A DNA stretch of 44,082 nucleotides from Porphyromonadaceae bacterium (GCA_007280905.1 QYQM01000019.1:1-44082), one strand, 5' to 3'. Counted from the stretch's first letter, positions 34,309-43,684 are shown. Translations and numbers: made by a program. The notes: a model not told the origin generated them from the letters alone.

Positions 34309-35167
34309 TGATTGGCCATTAATGGTTTTCACCTTATCAATGCAATTCTCCGTTGGAGTGGTTCTACTGTATGATCTTTTCCTCCTGTTTCCCATAGCGC
34401 TAAAAAAAGAAAAGCTTCCGCTCCGTTTTCAGATGATTTTGCTGGTTGCATTGGTTGCTGCACTTACCGGGGTTGTTTTTTCTCTCCTGCATCCGGGCAA
34501 TCCGGTCAATGCCATGAAAACATTATCCAATCTGAATAATTCATGGTTAAGCAGGGAAATCCTGTTTTTTATAAGCTATTCAGGCATGCTGCTCATTGTC
34601 ACCGGTTTACAATTCAGATTTCCATCAGCGGTCCGCTCATATAAATGGCTTCTGGATCTTACTTGCTTAACCGGATTAGTTTTGGTTTATGTGATGAGCA
34701 GAATTTACTGGTTACCCTCGATGCCAGCCTGGGATTCTATATTCACCCCAATCAGCTTTTACCTGGCGATGTTCCTTTCCGGCAGTTGCTTTTTACTACT
34801 TTTTCAGCTAAACAGCGGATCCTGGACCAGCCAGAAAGGATTAGCAGTCCTGATCATCGCCATTCCGGTAATCCAAGTTGCGCTTTTACCGGTTTATATG
34901 TCCTGGTTGGAAGAAGCCGGCGATTCGGCCCGGCAAAGTGTCAGTCTGCTGTTAAATCAGTATTTGCCCGCCTTTTATCTTCGTCTCGGATTCGAGATCC
35001 TAACCATAGCATTTGGGTTTTGGGCATTTTTTTCCATACGATCCGACACCCTTAAGAGGCGTAACTTATTCATACCGGCCCTGTTAGCCTTTATAACAAT
35101 GGTTGGAGCCCTGGTTATCGACCGTTTCTTGTTTTATCAGCAAATTGTACCGATTGGAAACCTGTAA
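34298..35167 (+). CDS. dmsC: DMSO reductase membrane anchor subunit
   Basis: A 289-residue polytopic membrane protein with about eight helices, of the DmsC anchor family, which oxidises quinol and feeds DmsB. It begins WPLMVFTLSMQFSVGVVLLYDL, typical of the first helix, and includes SLLHPGNPVNAMKTLSNLNNSWLSREIL, a conserved DmsC loop with the quinol-site His-Pro and Ser-Trp-Leu-Ser-Arg-Glu. The start overlaps dmsB by 11 bases and is preceded by AGGAGGT. Confidence 0.92.
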   Translation: MSNSDWPLMVFTLSMQFSVGVVLLYDLFLLFPIALKKEKLPLRFQMILLVALVAALTGVVFSLLHPGNPVNAMKTLSNLNNSWLSREILFFISYSGMLLIVTGLQFRFPSAVRSYKWLLDLTCLTGLVLVYVMSRIYWLPSMPAWDSIFTPISFYLAMFLSGSCFLLLFQLNSGSWTSQKGLAVLIIAIPVIQVALLPVYMSWLEEAGDSARQSVSLLLNQYLPAFYLRLGFEILTIAFGFWAFFSIRSDTLKRRNLFIPALLAFITMVGALVIDRFLFYQQIVPIGNL

Positions 35168-35183
35168 CCTGATTAAATAATAA

Positions 35184-35775
35184 TAAACCATTAATAGTCA
35201 TCCATCGACGAAAATCCCGCTACTCGATCTTGTTGTGATCCTGGTTTACCTGATTGGTATTCTGGTTGTTGGTATCTGGATTGTCAGAAAGCAAAAAATG
35301 ACAACCGTTTCCTATTTCCTTGCAAACAGATCCCTCAACCGGGCCGTCATTGGTGCCTCCATAATGGCAATACTGGCAGTTACAGCTCTGCCTGGCCATT
35401 GCCTGGTCGCCGATGATCGAAAGGTTCCGGAGTATTTTTGAAGCTATCAACACCATCCTTTCTGTCCTTGCGCCTCCAATCGCAGTGGTTTTCCTGATCG
35501 ATTTTCCGGCTTTCGGCCATGTGAAAGTTATTACCCAAACCCTGGGAATTCCCTATATGATGCAGGGTTGGTGGCTTTTTGTCTTCCTAAGTTCTCTGTT
35601 TGTAGTGGTCAGTTTGTTAACACCAAAACCCGATTATGAAAAAATCAAGGCCTATACGTTAGATAAACCCTTGAACTTCCTGTTGAAAGGGAAAGTTACC
35701 GGAATCGGTGATCCGAGGATTTTGTCATTAATTTTGGTTGTTATTATGATTATTTTTTATTCGATATTCAGCTGA
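35184..35775 (+). pseudogene. Sodium/solute symporter gene with internal deletions
   Basis: Two fragments of a solute:sodium symporter (SSS) lie in different frames. The first, from about 35190 to 35370, reads KIPLLDLVVILVYLIGILVVGIWIVRK and continues YFLANRSLNRAVIGAS, the normal N-terminal helix and loop, but has no good start codon. The second, from about 35380 to 35775, reads LAIAWSPMIERFRSIFEAIN and APPIAVVFL, which is the tenth-helix region, then the C-terminal membrane segments. Several hundred residues between them are missing, and a further deletion seems to lie after VVFLIDFPAF. Decay is clear; the solute is unknown. It directly follows dmsC by 16 bases. Confidence 0.85.
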
Positions 35776-35795
35776 TAGACGAATGACAGTTTATT

Positions 35796-36956
35796 TTAAA
35801 GCCTCGTTCCCAATATAGCAGGAACATCATCAATAGTAACATCGCGCGCTCTGCCCAACATGGTTGCTCCATGGCTGTTGAGTTGGTTAACCACTTTATC
35901 AATGGCTTCGGATCCGATTCCATATTCCGACAATTTCGTGTTCACGCCGAGGCAGCGGAAGAACTGTTCGGTATACTTAATGGTTTCGAGGATCGCCGCC
36001 TGATGGTCAAAACTGGTTATTCCCCAGATCCGTTCGCCGTATTGCAGCAATTTTTCTTTTCGTTTCTCCCGGAGAAGAGTCAGGACACCGGGTAATACAA
36101 TAGCCAGTGAAACAGCATGATCAAATCCATACAAGGCCGTAAGTTCATGCCCGATAGTATGGGTACTCCAATCATTGATAACACCCATTGAAATGGACGT
36201 ATTCAATGCATTGGTGGCCGCCCACATGAAGTTGGCCCTGTCATTATAATCCGGCTCCGGATCGGCAAACACTTTTGATCCGGTATCTTTCAGAATCAAC
36301 AGCAGGCTTTCGGCAAAACGGTCCTGCACTTCAGCCCGGGACGGGTAGGTCAGATATTGTTCGAGAACGTGGATAAATGCATCAATAACCCCGTTTGCAA
36401 TCTGATTCTTTGGCAAGGAATAGGTGACTTCAGGATCGAGTACTGAGAACCGCGGCATCAGCAAAGAGGATCCGAAAGCAAGTTTATGATTTACTGAAAT
36501 CCTGGATATAACAGAATTACCATTCATCTCGGTGCCGGTAGCCGGTAATGTCAAAACCGTTCCGATCGGCAATGCTTCCTTCACTTCTGGTTGCAGGCTT
36601 AATAAATCCCAGGGTTCGTCACCCTTATAACAAGCAGCTGCAGCTAAAAATTTTGATCCGTCAATCACCGAACCGCCACCGACAGCCAGGATAAACCCGA
36701 TATTTTTTCCCCTGATTATCCCCAGTGCGGGCATCAGTTGTTCATAGGACGGATTGGGCTGAACGCCAGAAAATTCATAATATTCAGTGGCACCTAACGC
36801 CTTAACAACCTGATCATAAACACCATTCTTTTTGATACTCCCGCCGCCATAAACAAACAGAACGGGCACACCAGCCGGCAAATGATTGCTGATCTTGGAT
36901 ATGGTCCCTTTTCCAAACAGAATCCGCACAGGATTATAGAATTCAAAATTCTTCAT
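35796..36956 (-). CDS. Iron-containing alcohol dehydrogenase (butanol dehydrogenase/YqhD type)
   Basis: A 386-residue group III alcohol dehydrogenase, which reduces aldehydes to alcohols with NAD(P)H. The family N-terminus FEFYNPVRILFGKGTI is present, followed by the nucleotide-binding GGGSVIDGSKFLAAA and the Fe2+ ligands in the C-terminal half: Asp in ANGVIDAFIHVLEQYLTYP with its His, then His in THTIGHELTALYGFDHAVSLAIV. No signal peptide. It stands alone on the minus strand and faces the pseudogene convergently. Overall sequence suggests NADPH-dependent YqhD/BdhA types, but coenzyme and substrate cannot be fixed. Confidence 0.92.
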   Translation of the reverse strand: MKNFEFYNPVRILFGKGTISKISNHLPAGVPVLFVYGGGSIKKNGVYDQVVKALGATEYYEFSGVQPNPSYEQLMPALGIIRGKNIGFILAVGGGSVIDGSKFLAAAACYKGDEPWDLLSLQPEVKEALPIGTVLTLPATGTEMNGNSVISRISVNHKLAFGSSLLMPRFSVLDPEVTYSLPKNQIANGVIDAFIHVLEQYLTYPSRAEVQDRFAESLLLILKDTGSKVFADPEPDYNDRANFMWAATNALNTSISMGVINDWSTHTIGHELTALYGFDHAVSLAIVLPGVLTLLREKRKEKLLQYGERIWGITSFDHQAAILETIKYTEQFFRCLGVNTKLSEYGIGSEAIDKVVNQLNSHGATMLGRARDVTIDDVPAILGTRL

Positions 36957-37476
36957 AAGTCAAGTATTTATCTTATTATCAATTTCAAGAGTAACCAAAA
37001 GTAGGGGTTTTTGTTAAATTTATTCTGGCAGATTTCGTACAGCGTGACGGGGTTGGGGTGGGACAAAATTCCACAATCGCTTCTGTGACCAGTGTGCCCA
37101 ATTATCAATTGCCACTACCTTTAGGTAGTGGATAACATTGATTAACAATTATTTATGGGCTTTAGCCCAACTTCTTGATTGCTGATATAAAATTTAATCA
37201 ATGTTGTGAGAAAATGGGCCTAAAGGCCATAATACTCTGAGGATCAATTCAATCCACTACCTAAAGGTAGTGGCAATTAATAAGAGAATCCATTTTGTCT
37301 CTCTGGAATGATAAAGCTATTGGAATTTTGTCCCAGCCCCATGACACTTCTCCGAGGGAAACTCAGTGCCTACTGCCGACTGCCGACTGCTTAAAAATTA
37401 ATCCCCAGCTTTTTACAAGAATCATCAGCATCTAACTTAGCTTTCGTATTTTTAAGGCAAAATCAACTCTAAAGAA
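36957..37476. other. 520-base intergenic spacer holding repeats
   Basis: No gene was found here. The left 98 bases are plain AT-rich upstream sequence of the alcohol dehydrogenase. Bases 37055-37340 form a nested palindromic element described separately. At 37373-37390 CTGCCGA occurs twice followed by CTGC. The last 40 bases before the DUF1080 gene contain TATTTTTA at 37447-37454, one mismatch from the -7 consensus, 22 bases before the ATG. Confidence 0.6.
37055..37340. repeat. Nested palindromic element (possible MITE or REP-type)
   Basis: Outer arms 37055-37073 and 37321-37340 are near-perfect inverted copies with core TGGAATTTTGTCCCA. Inside, 37107-37133 and 37252-37278 are perfect 27-base inverted copies, and each is itself a hairpin around CCACTACC/GGTAGTGG. 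Continuing inwards, AACATTGATTAA (37134-37145) pairs with TTAATCAATGTT (37194-37205). Two small hairpins, GGGCTTTAGCCC (37157-37168) and GGCCTAAAGGCC (37217-37228), lie between. No transposase is encoded. The design fits a non-autonomous mobile element or a REP-like unit; whether other copies exist cannot be seen here. Confidence 0.75.
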
Positions 37477-38844
37477 ATGATTAAGAAATCTGTACTCATG
37501 ATCAGTCTGGTAATTATGGGATTGACCCTATCCCTTTCCGGACAGGAAAACTGGACCTACCTCTTTAACGGGAAAAACCTTAAAGGGTGGAAACAACTTA
37601 ACGGTCAGGCGAAATATGAAGTGAAGGATGGCACCATAACCGGATCAACCGTTCTCTCCTCGCCCAACAGTTTTCTTTGTACTACCGCTTTTTACTCTGA
37701 TTTTATTCTGGAGTTTGATGTTTTGGTTGATCCGCAGCTGAATTCCGGCGTACAGATCAGGAGCCACAGCTATAAAGAATACCAGAATGGCCGGGTTCAT
37801 GGTTACCAGATTGAGATTGATCCTTCAGATCGAGGTTGGAGCGCCGGTGTATATGACGAGGCCCGTCGGGCATGGTTATATCCGTTGGGCGATAACCCTG
37901 CCGCACAAAAAGCCTTTAAACAAAACAGTTGGAATCAATATCATGTGGAGGCAATCGGTCACTCCATCCGGTCCTGGATCAACGGAGTTCCCGCTTCAAA
38001 CCTCATCGACGACATGGACTCAAGCGGATTCATTGGCTTGCAGGTTCATAGCATCGGGACAGATCCCAAAAAGGCCGGCATAATGGTTCAGTGGAAGAAT
38101 ATCCGGATTATGACGAAAGATCTGGCGAAACATACCTGGACGATGCCGGCAACAGTAACTGAGATCTCAGCAATATCAAATACTTTGACCAACCAGGAAT
38201 TAAAAAGTGGCTGGAGACTATTATGGGATGGGAAAACTACGGAAGGCTGGCGCGGGGCAGATAAGGAAGCTTTCCCTTCCCAGGGCTGGGAAATTAAAGA
38301 CGGCATGCTGAACGTGCTTGCAGGTGGCGGAGCTGAAAGCCGGAATGGCGGCGATATCATCACAGTGAAAAAATATCGTGATTTCGAGCTGACCCTCGAC
38401 TTCAAACTCACAAAAGGCGCCAACAGCGGCATTAAATTTTATGTTGTTGAAGGATTAAATAGCGGAACCGGATCGGCAATCGGCCTGGAATACCAACTCC
38501 TCGACGATGAAAACCATCCGGATGCCAAGCTCGGTGTTGTTGGAAACAGGACCATCGGTTCACTCTATGATCTCATCCCGGCGTTACCAGAAAAGGTAGT
38601 TAATCCGGTTGGTGAATGGAACAATGCCCGTATCGTTGCAAAAAACAACCATATCGAGCATTGGCTGAATGGCAAAAAGGTTGTGGAGTTCGATCGTGGA
38701 ACACAGATATACCGGGCACTCGTGCAAAAAAGCAAATATGCAGCTTACGCCAATTTCGGTGAAGCTCCTGAAGGACACATCCTTTTGCAGGATCACGGAA
38801 ACCGCGTCAGTTTCAGGAATATTAAAATCAGAGAAATTAAATAG
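37477..38844 (+). CDS. Exported protein with two DUF1080 domains
   Basis: A 455-residue exported protein with a signal peptide ending SLSGQE near residue 22. It has two DUF1080 (3-keto-disaccharide hydrolase-type) domains in tandem. The first (about 25-205) starts WTYLFNGKNLKGWKQLNG and contains NSGVQIRSHSYKEYQNGRVHGYQIEID; the second (about 245-455) starts WRLLWDGKTTEGWRG and contains NSGIKFYVVEG and IGLEYQLLDDENHPDA. The shared pattern of LFxGKxLxGW, NSGI and GxEYQ shows duplication. Such proteins fold like concanavalin lectins and act on sugars or keto-sugars outside the cytosol. It precedes a GH20 lipoprotein by 21 bases, pointing to glycan breakdown. Confidence 0.9.
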   Translation: MIKKSVLMISLVIMGLTLSLSGQENWTYLFNGKNLKGWKQLNGQAKYEVKDGTITGSTVLSSPNSFLCTTAFYSDFILEFDVLVDPQLNSGVQIRSHSYKEYQNGRVHGYQIEIDPSDRGWSAGVYDEARRAWLYPLGDNPAAQKAFKQNSWNQYHVEAIGHSIRSWINGVPASNLIDDMDSSGFIGLQVHSIGTDPKKAGIMVQWKNIRIMTKDLAKHTWTMPATVTEISAISNTLTNQELKSGWRLLWDGKTTEGWRGADKEAFPSQGWEIKDGMLNVLAGGGAESRNGGDIITVKKYRDFELTLDFKLTKGANSGIKFYVVEGLNSGTGSAIGLEYQLLDDENHPDAKLGVVGNRTIGSLYDLIPALPEKVVNPVGEWNNARIVAKNNHIEHWLNGKKVVEFDRGTQIYRALVQKSKYAAYANFGEAPEGHILLQDHGNRVSFRNIKIREIK

Positions 38845-38865
38845 CCGAATCAAACCGAACCCAAT

Positions 38866-40527
38866 ATGAATCACAAAAGTGCAGCATTTGTCACGGCAAT
38901 TGCTATGATGTTCAACCTGTTATCCTGTCAGAAGGAAAAAGATCCCGTAATCTCCATCATTCCTCAACCATTAAATGTGACCCAGACAACCGGGATATTT
39001 AAATTGACTCCGAACGTCAAAATTGTGGTTAAGGATGAGCCTGGTCCATCAGATCAGGCAGCATTTCTGAAAAGCAGGATTCAGTCAGCAACAGGCTTTG
39101 ATCCCCAGATAGTTAAAAAATCATCAGGTAAAAGGATCAGCCTCCAAATTGAATCGGGTTTAGAAGGAACCCTCGGCACTGAAGGTTACTCGCTCTCGGT
39201 ATCAAAAAGGGAAGTTAAAATTTTGGCAGCCACCCCGGCAGGTGTCTTTTACGGCATTCAGACCCTTTTACAGCTACTGCCTCCTGATATCTTTGCGAAT
39301 AAAGTAATTGAAGGAATCAAGTGGAACATACCCTTAGTTCAGATTACGGACAAACCGAGATTTGTTTGGCGGGGATTTCTGCTCGATGTTTCAAGGCATT
39401 TTTTCCCAGCCTCCTATATGTATGATGTTCTGGATTATATGGCCATGCATAAACTGAACCGGTTTCAGATGCATCTGACCGATGACCAGGGCTGGAGAGT
39501 TGAGATCAAAAAATATCCAAAGCTTACTGAAGTTGGCGCCTGGAGGGTGAATCGTGAAGATCAGCACTGGAATTCGCGTGAGGTTCAAAAGCCAGGAGAA
39601 AAAGCCACTTACGGCGGATTTTACACCCAGGATGATATCCGTAAATTCGTTGCTTATGCCGCTCAACGGAATATTGTGATCATCCCCGAAATCGAAATGC
39701 CGGCCCATACCACCGCTGCACTTGCTTCATACCCTGAGTATTCGTGCACGGGCAGCCCGTTAACGGTTCTTCCTGGTGGCATCTGGCCCTGCAACAATAT
39801 TTACTGTGCCGGCAAAGAGGAAACCTTTACCTTTCTTCAGGATGTTTTAACGGAAGTAATCGCCCTGTTTCCTTCAAAATATATCCATATTGGCGGCGAC
39901 GAAGCCGATAAATCCCAATGGACAAAATGTCCGCTTTGTCAGAAGAGAATTAAGGCTGAAGGATTGAAAAATGAGAAAGAGCTTCAAAGTTATTTTATCA
40001 GGCGTATTGAAAAATTCCTGAACTCCCAGGGCCGTCAGCTGATTGGATGGGACGAGATCCTGGAAGGCGGACTGGCCCCGAACGCCGCTGTGATGTCGTG
40101 GCGCGGAACACAGGGGGGAATTGATGCTGCAAAAGCCGGTCATCCCGTGGTAATGACCCCGACATCACATTGTTATTTCGATTATTACCAGGGCAATCCG
40201 GATTCGGAGCCTCTGGCCATCGGAGGATATCTGCCGTTGGAAAAAGTATATTCCTTTGATCCGGTCCCGCAGGGCTTATCTGCTGATGAAGCTAAAATGA
40301 TCCTCGGCGCCCAGGCCAATCTTTGGACAGAATATGTTGCCGATACCTCGCATGCAAATTATATGACATTCCCGAGATTAACCGCATTGTCGGAAGTCTG
40401 CTGGACATCTCCCGGACAAAAAAATTATGATGATTTTTCCCTCCGTCTCACCCGGCAGCTCCAGCGTTTTGACGCCATGGAAATAAAATATTCAAAGGCT
40501 TCAGAACAGAAAATCATATTAAAATAA
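38866..40527 (+). CDS. GH20 beta-N-acetylhexosaminidase lipoprotein
   Basis: A 553-residue glycoside hydrolase family 20 enzyme that removes terminal N-acetylglucosamine or N-acetylgalactosamine residues. The signal peptide ends in the lipobox NLLSC at residues 17-21, so it is probably lipid-anchored in the outer membrane or periplasm. The N-terminal GH20b domain (about 30-160) is followed by the catalytic barrel from about 165, starting RGFLLDVSRHFFP. The catalytic pair is Asp345-Glu346 in HIGGDEADKSQW, with the assisting Asp on the strand before the Glu. ILGAQANLWTEY and FPRLTALSEVCW are typical C-terminal motifs. It probably works with the DUF1080 protein upstream. Confidence 0.95.
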   Translation: MNHKSAAFVTAIAMMFNLLSCQKEKDPVISIIPQPLNVTQTTGIFKLTPNVKIVVKDEPGPSDQAAFLKSRIQSATGFDPQIVKKSSGKRISLQIESGLEGTLGTEGYSLSVSKREVKILAATPAGVFYGIQTLLQLLPPDIFANKVIEGIKWNIPLVQITDKPRFVWRGFLLDVSRHFFPASYMYDVLDYMAMHKLNRFQMHLTDDQGWRVEIKKYPKLTEVGAWRVNREDQHWNSREVQKPGEKATYGGFYTQDDIRKFVAYAAQRNIVIIPEIEMPAHTTAALASYPEYSCTGSPLTVLPGGIWPCNNIYCAGKEETFTFLQDVLTEVIALFPSKYIHIGGDEADKSQWTKCPLCQKRIKAEGLKNEKELQSYFIRRIEKFLNSQGRQLIGWDEILEGGLAPNAAVMSWRGTQGGIDAAKAGHPVVMTPTSHCYFDYYQGNPDSEPLAIGGYLPLEKVYSFDPVPQGLSADEAKMILGAQANLWTEYVADTSHANYMTFPRLTALSEVCWTSPGQKNYDDFSLRLTRQLQRFDAMEIKYSKASEQKIILK

Positions 40528-40579
40528 TTTCAAGTTACCTTATGCGATAGTATTCAGGGTAAGATAACTGCCTCATATA

Positions 40580-41716
40580 ATGCGAAATAGTCAAAATAGA
40601 TCTAAGCAAAAAATTGAAGAGCTCGAGTATATTATCAGTAATATACCCGACCTCGTTATCCGGATTAACTTAAAAGGCCAAATCACATTTATCAATGCCG
40701 CATCCATTTTGTTTTTCAATAAATCGCCGGATCTGTTAATAGGACAAAATTTAGAAAAGCTGGTCACGGATGAAGGCATGGCTCCACTTGATCCAAGTTT
40801 AGTTCAACGGATTTTCGAAACCCGTCAGGCAGAAATCATTGAAGGAGAGCTTTATTCGCCTTCCGGTGTGTGCCGGAATATTGAGATCAGGATATTGCCT
40901 GAGCCACATGGACTAAGCAATGAACGGCATTTGGTTTTACTGATCCGGGATATCACGCTCAAGAAGGAGACCGAGCGAATAATGATACAGGCTAAACGGA
41001 AAGCCGAGGAGAGCGATTTACTCAAATCTGCCTTCCTGGCTAACATGTCGCATGAGATAAGAACCCCTCTCAATGCCATCGTAGGCTTCTCCCAGATAAT
41101 TCTGGACGATGATATCACACGTCAGGAACAGGAGCGTTTTTATGGGTACATCAACCAAAACAGCAATCAGCTCATCAGTCTGGTAAATGATATCATCGAT
41201 CTATCCAAACTCGAAAGCAATCAGCTGGTTATCAAGGAATCAGCCGCTAACTTGAACCAAATTGTTGAAGAAATGAAGTTAATGGCTGAAAATGAGACGA
41301 AAACAAGAGAAAAGGGGCATATCCTGATATTCCTTGACAAAAAGGTTCCTGATGAAGACGAATTGATTATGGTTGATCACTATCGACTGAAGCAGATCTT
41401 AACCAACCTGCTGATTAATGCCATAAAGTTTACACCCAAAGGATATATTCAGTTCGGATACCGGCTGAAAGAAAATAATACCATCCTCTTCTTTGTCAGG
41501 GATACAGGTATAGGGATTCCTAAAAACAAACAAGGAGAGGTTTTTCAATACTTCCATCAACTCGAGAATACACTCAACCGGGCCAATACCGGAACCGGCT
41601 TAGGACTGGCCATCTGCAAAAGGCTGGTCGAGCTGATGAAAGGAACCATCTGGCTCCAATCGGAACCAGGAAAGGGAACCAGTTTTTTCTTTTCTATTCC
41701 CTATCGAAAAGCTTAG
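40580..41716 (+). CDS. PAS-domain histidine kinase
   Basis: A 378-residue sensor kinase without membrane helices. Order: a short coiled start, a PAS domain at about residues 15-130 (IIEGELYSPSG within), the HisKA domain with phospho-acceptor His158 in MSHEIRTPLNAIVGFSQ, and the HATPase domain with N-box NLLINAIKFTP, G1 box RDTGIGIPKNKQGEVFQYF and G2 GTGLGLAICKRLVELMKG. No receiver domain and no adjacent response regulator. The 3' end overlaps the convergent deoxyhypusine-synthase-like gene by 23 bases. The signal and partner are not evident. A weak inverted repeat (40534-40542 with 40560-40568) lies between the GH20 gene and this start. Confidence 0.93.
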   Translation: MRNSQNRSKQKIEELEYIISNIPDLVIRINLKGQITFINAASILFFNKSPDLLIGQNLEKLVTDEGMAPLDPSLVQRIFETRQAEIIEGELYSPSGVCRNIEIRILPEPHGLSNERHLVLLIRDITLKKETERIMIQAKRKAEESDLLKSAFLANMSHEIRTPLNAIVGFSQIILDDDITRQEQERFYGYINQNSNQLISLVNDIIDLSKLESNQLVIKESAANLNQIVEEMKLMAENETKTREKGHILIFLDKKVPDEDELIMVDHYRLKQILTNLLINAIKFTPKGYIQFGYRLKENNTILFFVRDTGIGIPKNKQGEVFQYFHQLENTLNRANTGTGLGLAICKRLVELMKGTIWLQSEPGKGTSFFFSIPYRKA

Positions 41717-42719
41717 CCCAGTTCCTGGGTAACCGGTTTTTCCAGTCTCCATTATGCCATATATAGCTAACAATCAGCGGGAGTACGGTGGTTGCTTCGG
41801 CGTAAACCATCTGTTCAAAAATCGTTTCCACCTTGCCCCATGAACTGGCTTCTTTAAGGGTGGATGACGAACAGGCACCATCTCGTACATCAGCAACAGT
41901 AATCTGGACAGCATACCGATGCATCGGTACCTCTTTGCCCAGAATTTCGGCACAAATGACAGTATCCTGAGCGAAATTCTTGGGAACTCCTCCACCGATC
42001 ATAAATAATCCGGAAGTTGCGGCTTCCATTTTAATCATGGTCAGCTCCAGGAAATCCCTGACACTATCAATGGATAGATGCTTATCCGGCCTTTCCCATT
42101 GATGCTTAACCAGACCAAATCCGGCACTGCTGTCGGAAAAAGCCGGGCAGAAAATCGGTACACCCATCTCGTAAGCCGTCTGAATCAGTGAACTCTTTTT
42201 AACCGAGTTTTTGGTCAGATATTTCCCCAGCTCCCAGATAAACTCACGTGATGAATAGGGGCGGGGCTCCAGGTTATCAGCCACTTCCTTAATGGCCGAA
42301 TCGCAATTCTGGAGCTCTTCTTCATCAATAAAGGTATCATAAATACGATCGATATACTGGCTTCTCAGCTCACTGTCAAGAATATCCATGCGGCCACGAT
42401 AATGCTTAAACCCGATGGCCTCAAAAAAATCCATATCGATGATGGAAGCTCCGGTGGCCACAATCACGTCGACCATTTTATTCCTGACCATATCAACATA
42501 AACCTGCATGCACCCGCCGGCACTTGTACTACCTGCCAGGGTCAGCATAACGGTACAATCTTTATCATTCACCATTTGCATCAGGATATCGGTTGCATTG
42601 GCCGTATCGCGCGACGAAAACGACATTTTGCGCATGGCATCAATAATCGGTGTGGAATCAAATGAAGTAATATCGATATGCTCAATAACTTCTTTCAAGA
42701 GGTCTTTCTTTTTGCTCAT
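41694..42719 (-). CDS. Deoxyhypusine synthase-like protein
   Basis: A 341-residue homologue of deoxyhypusine synthase, an NAD-dependent enzyme that transfers the aminobutyl group of spermidine to a protein lysine in eukaryotes and archaea. Bacteria lack that target; bacterial homologues are thought to act in polyamine metabolism, for example forming homospermidine. Motifs visible are LAGSTSAGGCMQVYVDMV and VDVIVATGASIIDMDFFEA near residues 60-100, PIFCPAFSDSSAGFG, and Lys296 in SSWGKVETIFEQ, equivalent to the catalytic lysine of the human enzyme. It starts 2 bases after the agmatinase-family stop, so the two form an operon. Confidence 0.9.
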   Translation of the reverse strand: MSKKKDLLKEVIEHIDITSFDSTPIIDAMRKMSFSSRDTANATDILMQMVNDKDCTVMLTLAGSTSAGGCMQVYVDMVRNKMVDVIVATGASIIDMDFFEAIGFKHYRGRMDILDSELRSQYIDRIYDTFIDEEELQNCDSAIKEVADNLEPRPYSSREFIWELGKYLTKNSVKKSSLIQTAYEMGVPIFCPAFSDSSAGFGLVKHQWERPDKHLSIDSVRDFLELTMIKMEAATSGLFMIGGGVPKNFAQDTVICAEILGKEVPMHRYAVQITVADVRDGACSSSTLKEASSWGKVETIFEQMVYAEATTVLPLIVSYIWHNGDWKNRLPRNWAKLFDRE

Positions 42720-42721
42720 AA

Positions 42722-43570
42722 TTACTTAGATATCAGGCTGATTAATTGATAAATCAATTTTGATGCTAAAAAATCTGAAGATTTCTCGTTGGAATCAGGG
42801 CACAATTCAACCACATCCAACGCAATGATCTGATGACGCCTGATGACATAATCGAGGAACCGGTACACCTCGTAGTAAAGAAGCCCGCCCGGCTCCGGAG
42901 TCCCTGTTGAAGGCAATACCGAAGGATCGAATACATCAAGATCGATTGTAATGTAAACCGGTCCTGTAAGCAGACGGTCGGCCGATTCATACCAATCATT
43001 TTTACCGGCTATATCGTATGCGTAAAAAATCCGTCCAGACTGCAGGAAGGGCAATTCATCCGTGCACATGGATCGAATCCCAACCTGAACAATATCAGCT
43101 ACTTCAGCAGCACGCGCCATGATACTGGCATGGCTTAACGGGCTCCCCTCATATTCCGGACGAAGGTCGGTATGGGCATCCAACTGCAAAACCGTGATAT
43201 TACCATATCGGGCAGCACAAGCGCGGATTGCACCGATACTTACGGAATGATTACCACCGATAATCACCGGAAATTTCTGATCGTTGAGGATACTGGCTAC
43301 GCTAACCTGCACCTCTTCCACCATGATTTCAGGATCTCCGGTTAATCCTACTGGATCAGCGGTATGAATCCCTTCCAGATATACCTCCCGATTAGTTTGA
43401 ATATCATATAGTTCCATATTTGCCGATGCTTCCAGAATGGCATCCGGACCGCGATCGGCCCCACGGATCCAGGTGCTGGTTGCATCATAAGGGACTGGAA
43501 GGATAACCACCGGTGCCGGTCCGTATGATGAGTATTTTTCTTCAATTCCGCCGAAATTCATGATAGACAT
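42722..43570 (-). CDS. speB: Agmatinase-family ureohydrolase
   Basis: A 282-residue enzyme of the arginase/agmatinase family, which binds two manganese ions and hydrolyses a guanidino group, for agmatine to putrescine and urea. The metal ligands are in GGNHSVSIGA (His), LDAHTDLRPEYEGSPLSHA (Asp, His, Asp) and TIDLDVFDPSVLPSTGTPEPGG (two Asp), all conserved. The last motif, with SxGTPEPGG, fits agmatinase better than arginase. It is the first gene of a two-gene operon with the deoxyhypusine-synthase-like gene. Substrate is inferred from family and context. Confidence 0.9.
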   Translation of the reverse strand: MSIMNFGGIEEKYSSYGPAPVVILPVPYDATSTWIRGADRGPDAILEASANMELYDIQTNREVYLEGIHTADPVGLTGDPEIMVEEVQVSVASILNDQKFPVIIGGNHSVSIGAIRACAARYGNITVLQLDAHTDLRPEYEGSPLSHASIMARAAEVADIVQVGIRSMCTDELPFLQSGRIFYAYDIAGKNDWYESADRLLTGPVYITIDLDVFDPSVLPSTGTPEPGGLLYYEVYRFLDYVIRRHQIIALDVVELCPDSNEKSSDFLASKLIYQLISLISK

Positions 43571-43684
43571 TGATTGGTATCATTTCTTTTACTGATGGGC
43601 TGCTAAGATATTGCAAAATTGAATTATCACCGGTATTCCCGTATTTTTTCGCAAATTGATCCCGGAAATAAAGTCCCCGGTTTT

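Noticed and set aside
37107-37278. Repeats that could suggest a CRISPR-like array
   Set aside because: The copies are inverted and occur only twice, with hairpin symmetry; there are no regular direct repeats and spacers, and no cas genes.
40534-40568. Weak hairpin between the GH20 gene and the kinase as a terminator
   Set aside because: Arms of nine bases contain a mismatch and no U-tract follows, so a terminator call is not supported.
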